A DNA stretch of 20,678 nt from Thermogutta sp. (GCF_014359955.1 NZ_JACIYL010000008.1:1-20678); one strand, 5' to 3'. Shown: positions 1-7,601, numbered from the stretch's first letter. Notes: generated by a model not told the origin, from the letters alone. Translations and numbers: made by a program.

Positions 1-1
1 A

Positions 2-538
2 AACCCAACCCCTTCATCTTCATCTTCAACTTCAACTTCTTCCATTGGAAAAACTTTACCTAATCAAGAATCTATCTCTTCGGTTAAACCACAGGGTAGT
101 GGTGAATCTGGATTATATGATTGCGGCGAGACGAAATTTTGCAGCGAGATCGGCACAGCCGACTCGCTGCCGCCTCCGACGGATAAGGACCGCGACGTGC
201 CAGAGGAAGTCGCACGCCTCACATTCCCATGTGATGGGCCGACCAAAGAGTGGAGGGTCACGCGGGAGGTGTTTTTTTCGCTTCAGGAAGCCTTTTCCAC
301 AGTGGACGTGGTGTACGAGATCCGCAAGGCCTATGAGTGGATTCTCGCGAATCCGGATCGCCGAAAAACGGCGAAGGGAATGCGCCGGTTCCTGTTCAAC
401 TGGTTGAGCCGTGCTGCAGATGGCAGGCGATCCGCATCGCGAGCGCCACCGAATCCACTGGTAAGCGACTTGGAAAGGCGCAACCTGGAAGCGACCCGGC
501 TTTGGCTTGCCCAAAAGGAGCAGCAGCATGCCAACTGA
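2..538 (+). CDS. Phage replication protein, C-terminal part (5' end outside window)
   Basis: The frame is open from the first bases of the window to a TGA at 536-538, so this is the end of a gene that begins upstream. The first GTG in frame (197) is not needed as a start. The visible 178 residues begin with a Ser/Thr-rich linker, then a short charged stretch, then a helical domain reading FPCDG...EWRVTREV, VDVVYEIRKAYEWILANP and KTAKGMRRFLFNWL. That pattern (a Trp-containing strand, then an R-K-T...GM..FL..WL block) recalls the C-terminus of phage replisome-organiser and helix-turn-helix replication proteins. The N-terminal DNA-binding part would lie outside the window. It overlaps the next gene by 11 bases and leads a small replication/recombination group. 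The family call comes from motif memory, not from a search. Confidence 0.6.
   Translation, partial: NPTPSSSSSTSTSSIGKTLPNQESISSVKPQGSGESGLYDCGETKFCSEIGTADSLPPPTDKDRDVPEEVARLTFPCDGPTKEWRVTREVFFSLQEAFSTVDVVYEIRKAYEWILANPDRRKTAKGMRRFLFNWLSRAADGRRSASRAPPNPLVSDLERRNLEATRLWLAQKEQQHAN
12..41 (+). repeat. Tandem hexanucleotide repeat (five units)
   Basis: Five consecutive six-base units read CTTCAT, CTTCAT, CTTCAA, CTTCAA and CTTCTT. They lie in the reading frame of the partial replication protein and encode a Ser/Thr run that looks like an interdomain linker. Unit number could change without shifting the frame. Confidence 0.7.
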
Positions 539-1166
539 TGCGGAACGGTTTGCCATCGTGATGAACGCTTTGGGAGCCGCCTTCAATCGGCCGATCACGC
601 CCGCGGTCCTCACCGCCTACGAGATAGGCCTGGAGGGGCTGACGATCGACGAAATCGAAGCGGCCGCCAAGCGTGCCCTGCAGACGTGCAGGTTCATGCC
701 GACGCCCGCGGAACTCCGTGAGCTGGCAGGTGGGCTCAAACCGGAAGATCAGGCGGTTCTGGCATGGGAGACCGCCGTCCGAGCCGTCGAAAATTACGGC
801 TGGTACCACAGCGTGCAATTCGAGGATGCGGCCATCACGGCGACGATCCGCAGCCTGGGCGGCTGGCAGCGGTTTTGCGAGCGTTGTGGCGGTGAGGAAG
901 AGAAGTGGCTCCGGCAGGAGTTTCTCAGGACCTACGCGGCCTATTGCAAGGTCGGGGTGAGTCCGGAGGCGGCTCTCCCCCTGGCTGGGGAGTTCGAGCG
1001 GCAGAACACGCTGTTGGGGTACCGCAACAGGCCTGAGGACCGGCCAGCCCTCATTCCGTGCGAGTACGCACCGACAACCGTGCGTCGGATCGGGCGTTCG
1101 GAAGCAGGCCGAGAGGCTCTCGCGATAGTGAACGCACTTTCGGAAGCAATGAGGGTACCGGAATGA
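528..1166 (+). CDS. Phage replication protein, helicase-loader type (DUF6475-like)
   Basis: 212 residues. I chose ATG 528 because AAGGAG lies at 514-519 with an 8-base spacer; an in-frame TTG at 507 is less likely. The N-terminal half (about residues 6-70) is a helical domain with FAIVMNALGAAFNR, LTIDEIEAAAKRAL and FMPTPAELREL. The last resembles the loader-type domain in which a layer of helices ends in 'P.paELr'. A second part (about 80-150) carries AWETAVRAVENYGWY, a predicted helix and SLGGWQRFC...EKWLRQEFLRTYAAY. The GGW...F..Y pattern is typical of phage proteins annotated as DUF6475 or replicative helicase loaders. It sits between a replication protein and RusA, which fits a role in loading the host helicase at the phage origin. 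The function is inferred; only the family look is visible. Confidence 0.6.
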   Translation: MPTDAERFAIVMNALGAAFNRPITPAVLTAYEIGLEGLTIDEIEAAAKRALQTCRFMPTPAELRELAGGLKPEDQAVLAWETAVRAVENYGWYHSVQFEDAAITATIRSLGGWQRFCERCGGEEEKWLRQEFLRTYAAYCKVGVSPEAALPLAGEFERQNTLLGYRNRPEDRPALIPCEYAPTTVRRIGRSEAGREALAIVNALSEAMRVPE

Positions 1167-1456
1167 TGCATGCTGTCAGTGAAAGTGACGTTCTGTACTG
1201 CAAGCACTGCGGGGCCATTCTTCCCCATAGGAACAGGCACAGTGCTTTTTGCTCACGTGCGTGCCGCAGGGCGCAGCGCATGAAAGTCCAATCGAAGCAG
1301 GGCGGGACGCCGTCGAGTCCAACGATGTGGCTTCCCGGAACGGTGAGGAAGATCGAGATTCTGCGGGCCCGGGTCGAGGCTGGCGAGGACTGCTTCCATC
1401 CGCGTGACGTAGGCTGGGACGGTCTGTACGACGATTACTTGCCTCACGAGGAGTGA
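1163..1456 (+). CDS. Small zinc-ribbon protein of the replication module
   Basis: 97 residues. The start ATG (1163) overlaps the stop of the previous gene as ATGA, with GAGGG at 1151-1155 as ribosome binding site. Residues 13-34 hold four cysteines in the pattern C-x2-C-x13-C-x3-C (C13, C16, C30, C34) followed by RRAQ, a short zinc-binding knuckle probably used for nucleic-acid or protein contact. The second half contains GTVRKIEILRARVEAGE and CFHPRDVGWDGLYDDY, an acidic tail with a His-Pro-x-Asp motif that looks conserved but has no function I can name. Position between a helicase-loader-type gene and RusA suggests an accessory role in replication or recombination. The in-frame ORF extends upstream to 1058, but that part only shadows the previous gene. 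Confidence 0.65.
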   Translation: MMHAVSESDVLYCKHCGAILPHRNRHSAFCSRACRRAQRMKVQSKQGGTPSSPTMWLPGTVRKIEILRARVEAGEDCFHPRDVGWDGLYDDYLPHEE

Positions 1457-1457
1457 G

Positions 1458-1826
1458 ATGGCCGATCAACGACTGACGATCGATCTCCCTTATCCCCCAT
1501 CCGTCAACCGATACTGGAGAAACGTGAACGGACGTATGGTCCTGTCGAAGGAAGGACGGCGGTACCGCCAAGCCGTCTGGGATTTGCTATTCGTGAAGAG
1601 ATACCTCTTCGGGTTGGGCCGATTTTCTGGGCCGGTTTCTGTTTCTCTCAGAATTCATCCTCCGGACCAGCGAAAACGCGATCTCGATAACGTCCTAAAA
1701 GCGATTTTCGATGCACTTCAGGGCGGCGGAATCATCCAAGATGACGTTCAAATTCGGGAAGTCCACGCGGCATTCGCGGAACCAGTTGAAAACGGAAAAG
1801 TCATTGTCGAAGTGTCCCAACGCTGA
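1458..1826 (+). CDS. rusA: Holliday-junction resolvase, RusA family
   Basis: 122 residues, the usual size of RusA. RusA is a dimeric, Mg2+-dependent endonuclease that cuts four-way junctions and branched DNA, in phages before or during packaging. Visible family marks are the N-terminal LPYPPSVNRYWR motif (residues 10-21), then RDLDNVLKAIFDAL (74-87) and GIIQDDVQI (91-99). The acidic triad of E. coli RusA corresponds to Asp75, Asp77 and Asp95 or Asp96, and the conserved Lys to Lys81. All are present, so the enzyme should be active. ATG 1458 follows GAGGAG at 1448-1453, inside the end of the preceding gene. The gene sits directly before the terminase genes, a common place for rusA in siphophages. 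Identification is strong. Confidence 0.93.
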   Translation: MADQRLTIDLPYPPSVNRYWRNVNGRMVLSKEGRRYRQAVWDLLFVKRYLFGLGRFSGPVSVSLRIHPPDQRKRDLDNVLKAIFDALQGGGIIQDDVQIREVHAAFAEPVENGKVIVEVSQR

Positions 1827-1915
1827 GGGACGTGCTTTAGAATTTAAGAAAGAGGGATGGGAAATAGACGGCCCATAAAAAATGCACCGCGGAAGTCTAA
1901 AACAGACGGCTCCGA

Positions 1916-2251
1916 ATGGCGAGACAGCGCAAAGCAGTTGACGAGAAACTTGTTGAGCGTCTCGCAGCTATTGGCTGCACGGACCGGGAGATCGCCACCC
2001 TCTTGGAGGTGTCGGAAAACCTCTTGCGACGTCGCTGTCGCGCGGCACTTGACCGAGGAAGGACCCGCTTAAAGAAATCGCTCCGCCGGAAACAAATCGA
2101 GCTGGCGAGGAAGGGCAACGTGCCCATGCTCATCTGGCTTGGCAAGCAGTATCTGGACCAGCGGGATCGGCAGGATGTCACCCACAGTGGCGAGGAACTC
2201 AGGGTCGTGGAAAGGATCGTTACCAGTCGAGCTGACACCGGCCCAGGCTGA
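1916..2251 (+). CDS. Terminase small subunit (probable)
   Basis: 111 residues. The N-terminal part (about residues 8-45) forms a helix-turn-helix: VDEKLVERLAAIGCTDREIATLLEVSENLLRRR. The 'cT..EIA..L.vs...l.rr' pattern is that of phage small terminases, which recognise the packaging site and regulate the large subunit. A basic helical stretch (RGRTRLKKSLRRKQIELARKG) and PMLIWLGKQYLDQRD follow; the latter resembles the 'p.m..wl.k..lGw.d' segment often seen in these proteins. ATG 1916 is the first start after a stop in this frame; its ribosome binding site is weak. The 3' end overlaps the large terminase gene, as expected for a packaging pair. A transcription regulator with the same fold is the alternative, but the position makes terminase much more likely. 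Confidence 0.75.
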   Translation: MARQRKAVDEKLVERLAAIGCTDREIATLLEVSENLLRRRCRAALDRGRTRLKKSLRRKQIELARKGNVPMLIWLGKQYLDQRDRQDVTHSGEELRVVERIVTSRADTGPG

Positions 2252-3407
2252 ATTCGCAGACGCCAGAGAGCCGATCGTTGGCTTCGTCGGCGGACGTGGG
2301 GCCGGCAAGACCTGGGTTGGGGCCTACCGGCTCTGCAAGCTGGCCGAACCAGGCAGGACTTACCTCGTCGTGGCCCCCACCTACACGATGCTCCGCGACA
2401 TCTGCTGGCCGGTGTTCCTGGGGATGGCACGGCGCCTCCGTTTCCTCCGCGACACGATCCGCAGCCGCCTGGCGGTGATCCTGGGCAATGGGGCAGTGGT
2501 GCTGTTCCGCTCGGCCGATCAGCCGGACCGCTTGCGTGGGCTGAACGTGGCCGGGGCCTGGATCGACGAGGCATCGCTCACCCCGCGGGACGTGTACGAC
2601 GTCGTGCTTCTGACGCTGCGCGAGACGGCCGGTGCCTGGCTGGCGTGCACCTTCACGCCCAAGGGAAAGAGCCACTGGACCTATGAGGTTTTCGGCAGTC
2701 CCCGACCGGGCGTGCGGATCGTCCGCAGTCGCACAACGGATAATCCGTTTCTCCCGGTCGATTTCGTGGACCGCGTGGCCCAGCAGACGACCGAGCTCCT
2801 GGCAAGACAGGAGCTCGAAGCCGAGTTCGTTGATCTGGCCGGAGTCGACTGGCCGGCCGAACACTGGGGCGACTGGGTCCTGGTCGATCGGTTGCCGCCA
2901 CGGGATCGGTGGCTCGTGTCGGCCCTGGCCGTCGACCCGAGCCTCGGCAAGAGCGACAAGCAGGGCGACTACTCGGCGATCGTCCTCGTGGCCGTCTGTG
3001 ACGGGCTCGTGTGGATCGACGCCGATTTGCAGCGCCGGCCACCGTGGAAGCTCGTCCGGGACGTCCTCGCCATGTGCGACCGATATAAGCCGGACCTGGT
3101 CGGTTTCGAGGCCAATCAGTTTCAGGAACTCCTGGTGCATGAGTTCGAGCGGGCCAGCGGCGGCCAGTTCGGGGCCAAGTGGCCGGTCTTCCAGATCAAG
3201 AACACGACGCACAAACTCTTGAGGATCCGGCGGCTAGGACCGTACATCATTAGGCGCGAGCTGCGGATCGTCGATAATCCCGGCGGTCGGCTGCTTCTGC
3301 AACAATTGCAAGAGTTTCCCCAGGGCCAGCACGACGATGGTCCTGATGCTCTGGAGATGGCGATCCGATTGATCATTGAGACGTCAGGAGGGCACTATGC
3401 CGAATGA
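2175..3407 (+). CDS. Terminase large subunit
   Basis: 410 residues from ATG 2175. An in-frame TTG at 2139 and a GTG at 2187 are alternatives; none has a good ribosome binding site. The ATPase motor pumps DNA into the prohead and the nuclease cuts the concatemer. Walker A is GGRGAGKT (about residues 39-46), Walker B is AWIDEAS with Asp131-Glu132, and TFTPKG is the coupling motif. The C-terminal RNase-H-like nuclease shows AVDPS (Asp254), GDYSAIVLV (Asp265), LVGFEAN and HDDGPDALE (Asp391), giving the expected acidic cluster. QEFPQGQHDDGPDA is typical of large-terminase C-termini. It overlaps the small terminase upstream and the portal downstream (11 bases). Both catalytic centres look intact. 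The family is clear; the packaging strategy (cos or pac) cannot be read from this window. Confidence 0.95.
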   Translation: MSPTVARNSGSWKGSLPVELTPAQAEFADAREPIVGFVGGRGAGKTWVGAYRLCKLAEPGRTYLVVAPTYTMLRDICWPVFLGMARRLRFLRDTIRSRLAVILGNGAVVLFRSADQPDRLRGLNVAGAWIDEASLTPRDVYDVVLLTLRETAGAWLACTFTPKGKSHWTYEVFGSPRPGVRIVRSRTTDNPFLPVDFVDRVAQQTTELLARQELEAEFVDLAGVDWPAEHWGDWVLVDRLPPRDRWLVSALAVDPSLGKSDKQGDYSAIVLVAVCDGLVWIDADLQRRPPWKLVRDVLAMCDRYKPDLVGFEANQFQELLVHEFERASGGQFGAKWPVFQIKNTTHKLLRIRRLGPYIIRRELRIVDNPGGRLLLQQLQEFPQGQHDDGPDALEMAIRLIIETSGGHYAE

Positions 3408-4713
3408 CCTGGAACGCATGGAACGGATCCTCGAATGGCTCAACGAGGACGACCCGGCCTGGAGCGAGTTTCTCAGCCTGATCACAACTTCCTGGCCACC
3501 GTACAAGAACGACCACGACCTGGAGCGGATTCGCAATGAATCCCGCTGGTTCGCGACGCACCATCCGTTCGCACTGAGCGCCCTTGAGAATCGGGCGAGC
3601 TACGTGGTCGGATCAGGTCACCGCTACACCGTGCGGCCGAAACCTAAGGCGGAGATTTCCCCTGAGGTCCTCGAGGCGATCGACCGCGAAGTGACCGAAT
3701 TCCTAGAGACGAACCTGTGGCAGCACCGCCAATTGGAGAACCAGATCCGACTGGACCGGGATGGTGAGGTGTTTCTCCGATTCTTCGACGTCGGGGGCCG
3801 TCTGGTCGTCCGCTACATCGAGCCTGAGCAGGTGGCGACGCCACCCGGCGAGAAGGCCCTCTGCGGCGTCATCACCGACGAACGAGACGCCGAGACCGTG
3901 CGTGGCTACTGGGTCCGCTGGGATCCGATCAAGCTCGACGCCTGGGAGCGCGTCCCCGCCGAGGAGGTCCAACACCGCAAGCTGAACGTCGACTTCACGA
4001 TGCCGCGGGGCTTGCCGACTCTCTTCGGCGTGCGAGCGAATCTCCGTCGCGTCTGGAAACTACTCCGCAACATGACAACCGTGGCCTCGATCCAGGCGGC
4101 GGTGGCCATCGTGCGGATGCACGGGGCTGCCCAGGTCGGCAGCGTCCAGCAGTTCGTGGCGAGGATGAACGCGGCCGCCCAAACAGAGCAACAGCGGAAT
4201 CAGCCGCAGACCTATGAGAAGTTTCCCCCGGGGGCGATCATCGACGTCCCGCCGGGCGTAGAACTGAAATTCCCAGCCGAAGGGATCAACGTCGCCAGGT
4301 ACGTCGATGCCATCCAGGCCGAACTGCGGGCCATCGCAGCCCGGCTCGCCATGCCAGAGTACATGCTCAGCGGCGACGCCTCGAACGCGAATTATGCCTC
4401 GACGATGGTGGCCGAGGGACCGGCCGTGAAAATGTTTGAGCGGCTCCAGTCGCAGACGATCTGGTGGGACTGCGAGGTCATCATGCGGGCCCTCCGTCTA
4501 GCTGAACAAGCTGGGCGGTTGCCGGCGGGTGTGACCCAGCAGATCATCATCGACGCCGAGGCTCCGATCGTGCAAAGCCGGAACCGGCTCCAGGAGGCCC
4601 AGGCGGATCAGATCCTCTACACGATGGGGATTGTCTCCCCGCAGGCGATCGCCGCACGGCACGGCTACGACTACAAGCAAGAGAAAGAGCTGATCGACCA
4701 GGCGAATGAGTAA
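3397..4713 (+). CDS. Phage portal protein
   Basis: 438 residues. ATG 3397 follows AGGAGG at 3386-3391. Portal proteins form the dodecameric ring at one capsid vertex through which DNA enters and leaves. The sequence shows the order expected of a lambda/SPP1-type portal: an N-terminal helical region, a mixed wing domain (DGEVFLRFFDVGGRLVVRYI, YIEPEQVATPP), then RGLPTLFGVRANLRRVWKLLRNM, in which 'rG.p.l..v...l.r..kll.n' is a common portal signature, then a stem/crown region with PEYMLSGDASNANYASTMVAEGP, where 'N.NYaS.r.a..' is also characteristic. The Ala/Gln-rich stretch in the middle is probably the tunnel loop region. It lies between the large terminase and the MuF gene, the standard position. 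Eight bases overlap with the next gene suggest translational coupling. Confidence 0.92.
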   Translation: MPNDLERMERILEWLNEDDPAWSEFLSLITTSWPPYKNDHDLERIRNESRWFATHHPFALSALENRASYVVGSGHRYTVRPKPKAEISPEVLEAIDREVTEFLETNLWQHRQLENQIRLDRDGEVFLRFFDVGGRLVVRYIEPEQVATPPGEKALCGVITDERDAETVRGYWVRWDPIKLDAWERVPAEEVQHRKLNVDFTMPRGLPTLFGVRANLRRVWKLLRNMTTVASIQAAVAIVRMHGAAQVGSVQQFVARMNAAAQTEQQRNQPQTYEKFPPGAIIDVPPGVELKFPAEGINVARYVDAIQAELRAIAARLAMPEYMLSGDASNANYASTMVAEGPAVKMFERLQSQTIWWDCEVIMRALRLAEQAGRLPAGVTQQIIIDAEAPIVQSRNRLQEAQADQILYTMGIVSPQAIAARHGYDYKQEKELIDQANE

Positions 4714-6862
4714 TGTAAGCGTCCAGCAGGTGCAATCGCGGCTGGCGGCTGCCTTCCACAGGCGGCAGGCGACCGAGGTCGTGCGGGCCCAGAAACTTGC
4801 CGACGAGATCGGCCGCCTGGCACGCACCCTTGCCGAAAAGGCGGCGACCGCGGCCATCGAGACACAGGGCTTCAACCTCAAGCTCCTCAACGATAAGCTC
4901 GATGCCACTGTGCTCCGCCTAGTTGACGAGATGCTCGACCAGGTGCAGGGATTCGGGAGGAGAGCCTGGGAGAGCGCCGTTGAGGCTTTGCTGGGTGCCC
5001 TGCCGAAGGAATGGTTAGCGGCACTGGCCGATTCCGGCCGCCAGCAGGAGGCGACGATCGTCGCGCGGTACGAACTGGAGGGCGTCCCGCGATCTGAGCT
5101 GGAAACAGCGGTCAAGCGGCTGTTGTTTCCTCCGCCTTCGAGGCAGCAGGTGTTCAGGTGGTTGACGGCAGCCCCTCCAGGGGGCAGGTCGTGGGATGAG
5201 AGGCTCCGTTACTGGGGCGAGCAGACACGGGCCGCAATGCTGACGCAGCTCACCCAGGGATTGGCCGCAGGAGAGAACTACCAGGAGCTCGAGCGGCGGC
5301 TCCGTCCGCTAGCCGACGGCCTGGCCTACAAGAGCATGCGGATTGCGAGGACGGAGGCCTGTCGGGTGGCCGAGCGGGCCAATCTGGCCGTGGCCGACCA
5401 GCTCGGCGACATGGTTCAGGGCCAGCAGATCATCGCCGTCATGGACGAGTGGACCCGGCCGCATCATGCGGCCCGCCATGGGCGGATCTACTGGAAGGGT
5501 GCGGATGGAGTCTATCGAGACGATGAGGGTAACCCTTTGCCCGACTTGCCAGACGAACCGAATTGTCGGTGCATGACGATCCCAGTGCTCAGGCCGCCCG
5601 ACGTCCTTCAGAAGAGTCCCGACGTCCGCGCTGCCTTCCAGGCTGAGACGAAAAGGCTCATCCCTGACCCGGGCAGTTACATGGATTGGTGGGAGCTGGC
5701 ATCGACCAAAGAACGGATGATGGCTGTCGGGACGAGGCGGTACCAGGTGATGGCGAAGCTCTTGAAACGGGATCCGGAATGGATCGACTTTCTTGCCCCG
5801 GACGGATCGCTCCTCAGTATCTCGCAGTTATCGAACGAGGATGCGGAGCAGCGGCAGGCGCGGCGGCTCCAAGTTGAGGCCATGCTGGTCAAACAGCGGA
5901 TGGCATACCGGCAGGTAGTTCCCGCGGGATGGACGCAGCCACTCCGGTCACTGCCGTTCGCGCTACGTGGAGTTGCAAGTGGAGAGCCTGGGGCCGTCGA
6001 GCGGCTCAAGGCGTATATCTATGCAGAGGCCGAAGCTGTGTTTCGTCCGGATCGCCTGGAGGAAAGACGGCGGCTCAAGTGGATGGCGACGGTGCATAAG
6101 GCCAAGGAAGTCCGCGAAGAGCTCACTCGCCGAGTTATGGATTGGCGAAAGCGAGCAGCCAAGCTCGTAGATATAGAGCGAACGATCTCGGAGAGCGAAC
6201 TTCCGGAACCACGGAAAAGGGAACTCTTAGCCGCCATGCATGATCTTCAGACGCGGCAGTTCGAGCAGGCAATCGAGGAAGCATTGTTCCTTCCGGAGAA
6301 GATGAGGGCTACTCTTCAAGTGGTGGCCGATGAGAGTTTGACCGAAGGTATGCGTAGCAATCTCGCGCGTGCTGTGAGATTCATCGAGGGGATTACCTCG
6401 CGCACGGTTGCGAACGATGTAATGCTAAGTGCCGTTACAGTTCGAGCAGATCCCACTGATCACCGTGGTAAGTACGACCCTCGTACTAACGTTGTGTCCG
6501 TGCACCATGAGCATGATTGGGGACGGTACGTGCATGAACTCGTGCACTATATCGAGATGGTCTTGTCATCGGAGAAAAAGAAGCATATTCGGAAAATGTT
6601 TGATTCCTGGACGGAAGGGGCACAGCCAGAACCTCTGGGTGCAGGTTACAATGAAGATGAGTATTATGTGAAACGAACGGACGATAGGCGGTGGCCAATG
6701 GACGGCAAGTATGCTGGTAAGGTAGACCGTCAGACGAGGGAGCCGAAAGAAGTTTTGACGCAGTCCGCGGAGAGTTTAGCACTCACTCCTGTGTCGTTTG
6801 CGAGCGACTATCCGGAATTGTTCGACTTGTTAATCGACGTGTTGAGGGATACGGTGCCATGA
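4706..6862 (+). CDS. MuF-type head morphogenesis protein with C-terminal HExxH metallopeptidase domain
   Basis: 718 residues, far longer than a plain MuF protein (usually 250-450). The first ~150 residues are helical. Residues about 150-295 are the MuF domain: MRIARTEACRVAERANLAVADQ (Arg215-Thr216-Glu217), MDEWTRPHHAARHGRIY and the closing DEPNCRCM with Cys287 and Cys289. MuF proteins are minor capsid proteins that bind the portal and can be carried in the virion. After a long helical charged linker (about 400-560) comes a separate domain with YVHELVHYIE (His610, Glu611, His614) and SAESLALTPV with Glu689 as the likely third zinc ligand, then YPELFDLLIDVL. This layout (HExxH, then E..A, then a 'P.lf' helix) is that of gluzincin-type metallopeptidases. 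MuF proteins with variable enzyme or toxin C-termini are known as phage polymorphic toxins. GC by hand count is about 68% over three MuF-part lines (4921-4980, 5041-5100, 5281-5340) but about 48% at 6541-6720, consistent with a swapped-in tip. Confidence 0.88.
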   Translation: MSNVSVQQVQSRLAAAFHRRQATEVVRAQKLADEIGRLARTLAEKAATAAIETQGFNLKLLNDKLDATVLRLVDEMLDQVQGFGRRAWESAVEALLGALPKEWLAALADSGRQQEATIVARYELEGVPRSELETAVKRLLFPPPSRQQVFRWLTAAPPGGRSWDERLRYWGEQTRAAMLTQLTQGLAAGENYQELERRLRPLADGLAYKSMRIARTEACRVAERANLAVADQLGDMVQGQQIIAVMDEWTRPHHAARHGRIYWKGADGVYRDDEGNPLPDLPDEPNCRCMTIPVLRPPDVLQKSPDVRAAFQAETKRLIPDPGSYMDWWELASTKERMMAVGTRRYQVMAKLLKRDPEWIDFLAPDGSLLSISQLSNEDAEQRQARRLQVEAMLVKQRMAYRQVVPAGWTQPLRSLPFALRGVASGEPGAVERLKAYIYAEAEAVFRPDRLEERRRLKWMATVHKAKEVREELTRRVMDWRKRAAKLVDIERTISESELPEPRKRELLAAMHDLQTRQFEQAIEEALFLPEKMRATLQVVADESLTEGMRSNLARAVRFIEGITSRTVANDVMLSAVTVRADPTDHRGKYDPRTNVVSVHHEHDWGRYVHELVHYIEMVLSSEKKKHIRKMFDSWTEGAQPEPLGAGYNEDEYYVKRTDDRRWPMDGKYAGKVDRQTREPKEVLTQSAESLALTPVSFASDYPELFDLLIDVLRDTVP

Positions 6863-7203
6863 TCCATCCCCGAGGAGTCATCGAGGTTAACGGTATACGC
6901 GCCGACTTTGACCCGTCGCGTGCCGGCGGCGGCTGGGAGTACTGCTGGCGATCCGAAGATCCATTGCTCGAAGCAATCATTCGGCAGATTGCCAGACGCC
7001 TCAAATGTCTCCATCAAGACCTGACGATAGCCGCGGCAATCCACATCACGAAGGTGGCGGAAAAGCTCGGAGGGCGTGTCGTTTCGATGCATGACTGTGG
7101 GCCAATCCCCGAAGACTATCCCGAATCTTGGATCGACGAGTGCCTGCAGGATATTCCCGAGTTCTTGTGGGATCAGTACCGCAAATACCTTCGCAAACGG
7201 TAG
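6859..7203 (+). CDS. Small protein of unknown function, coupled to the MuF-metallopeptidase gene
   Basis: 114 residues; I do not recognise the family. It starts at ATG 6859, overlapping the stop of the MuF gene as ATGA, so translation is probably coupled. There is no signal peptide or membrane segment. The N-terminus looks beta-rich (VIEVNGIRADFDP, GGWEYCWR), the middle helical (LLEAIIRQIARRL, IHITKVAEKLGG) and the end acidic then basic (EDYPESWIDECLQDIPEFLW, RKYLRKR). Three cysteines are spread through it with no metal-binding spacing. The tight pairing with a possible toxin-bearing gene makes an immunity or chaperone protein plausible, but that is inference from position only. It could equally be an unrelated small cargo gene. 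Confidence 0.6.
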   Translation: MIHPRGVIEVNGIRADFDPSRAGGGWEYCWRSEDPLLEAIIRQIARRLKCLHQDLTIAAAIHITKVAEKLGGRVVSMHDCGPIPEDYPESWIDECLQDIPEFLWDQYRKYLRKR

Positions 7204-7227
7204 TTGAACGAGGGAATGGAGCCGTAG

Positions 7228-7449
7228 ATGGGTAAGCGCGAGACCACAGCGGAACGGAAGCCGGAAGCGGCAGCTTCGGTGAATGAGGTTAATCAGTCGC
7301 TCTTGAAACTGGCCCACCAGCGGCTTGATGAACTCTGTCGCGAAGCCGAGGCGATCCGACTCTTCGGTTCAATCCAACTCCAGGTCGTCTTCGAGGCTGG
7401 CCAGATCACCCACGTCCACAGGCGACTGGACGGACGGGAAAAGATCTGA
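7228..7449 (+). CDS. Small conserved-looking protein, DUF2292/YezD-like C-terminus
   Basis: 73 residues from ATG 7228, 24 bases after the previous gene, with GGAATGGAG just upstream as a possible ribosome binding site. The N-terminal third is charged and Ala-rich. The C-terminal part reads AIRLFGSIQLQVVFEAGQ then ITHVHRRLDGRE, which resembles the 'i.fGsv.ivvqdGkvvqIer.e' pattern of DUF2292 (YezD) proteins, small beta-hairpin proteins of unknown function. Similar short proteins occur in phage genomes. The match is a pattern judged by eye over about 30 residues, so the assignment is tentative. It is the last gene before the promoter/terminator region and could be read from the head-gene transcript or be part of a small accessory insertion with the gene before it. 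Confidence 0.5.
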   Translation: MGKRETTAERKPEAAASVNEVNQSLLKLAHQRLDELCREAEAIRLFGSIQLQVVFEAGQITHVHRRLDGREKI

Positions 7450-7461
7450 GGTGCCGGGAAC

Positions 7462-7489
7462 TTGACACATAGAGAAAATGTCGGATAAT
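7462..7489 (+). promoter_or_regulatory. Candidate sigma70-type promoter
   Basis: The -35 box TTGACA (7462-7467) is a perfect consensus. The -10 box GATAAT (7484-7489) matches five of six positions. The spacer is 16 bases, slightly under the optimum of 17. Transcription would start near 7496. It is the clearest promoter in the window and lies in the longest non-coding stretch, pointing at the head genes. Confidence 0.65.
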
Positions 7490-7495
7490 TAGGGC

Positions 7496-7601
7496 AGATA
7501 GGCAACCAGTCGCCAGACCGAGCTAATCGGGACTAGGGACCAGGTGCCATACCGATGACGGCGTACAGCCGCTCTTAGGTATTGCATCTGGTCCCTTTTT
7601 T
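7496..7601 (+). ncRNA. Candidate small RNA or leader between promoter and terminator
   Basis: A transcript from the promoter at 7462-7489 to the terminator U-tract would be about 105 nt. It has no evident open frame with a ribosome binding site. A small hairpin CCGA-GCTAA-TCGG lies at 7518-7530, followed by the large terminator stem, whose loop holds a further GGC/GCC mini-stem. It may be a free phage small RNA, or the leader of the protease gene with termination controlled by readthrough. No known RNA family is recognised. Confidence 0.4.

Noticed and set aside
45..407. 120-codon open frame near the left end
   Set aside because: It overlaps in another frame the replication protein that is open from base 2, and its Arg-rich product is typical of a shadow reading.
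1857..2072. Possible 71-codon gene before and across the small terminase start
   Set aside because: It overlaps most of the helix-turn-helix coding part in another frame and its composition looks like an out-of-frame reading.
2220..3212. Open frame of 330 codons on the - strand
   Set aside because: It lies opposite the large terminase with all its catalytic motifs; GC-rich codon bias keeps the antisense frame open.
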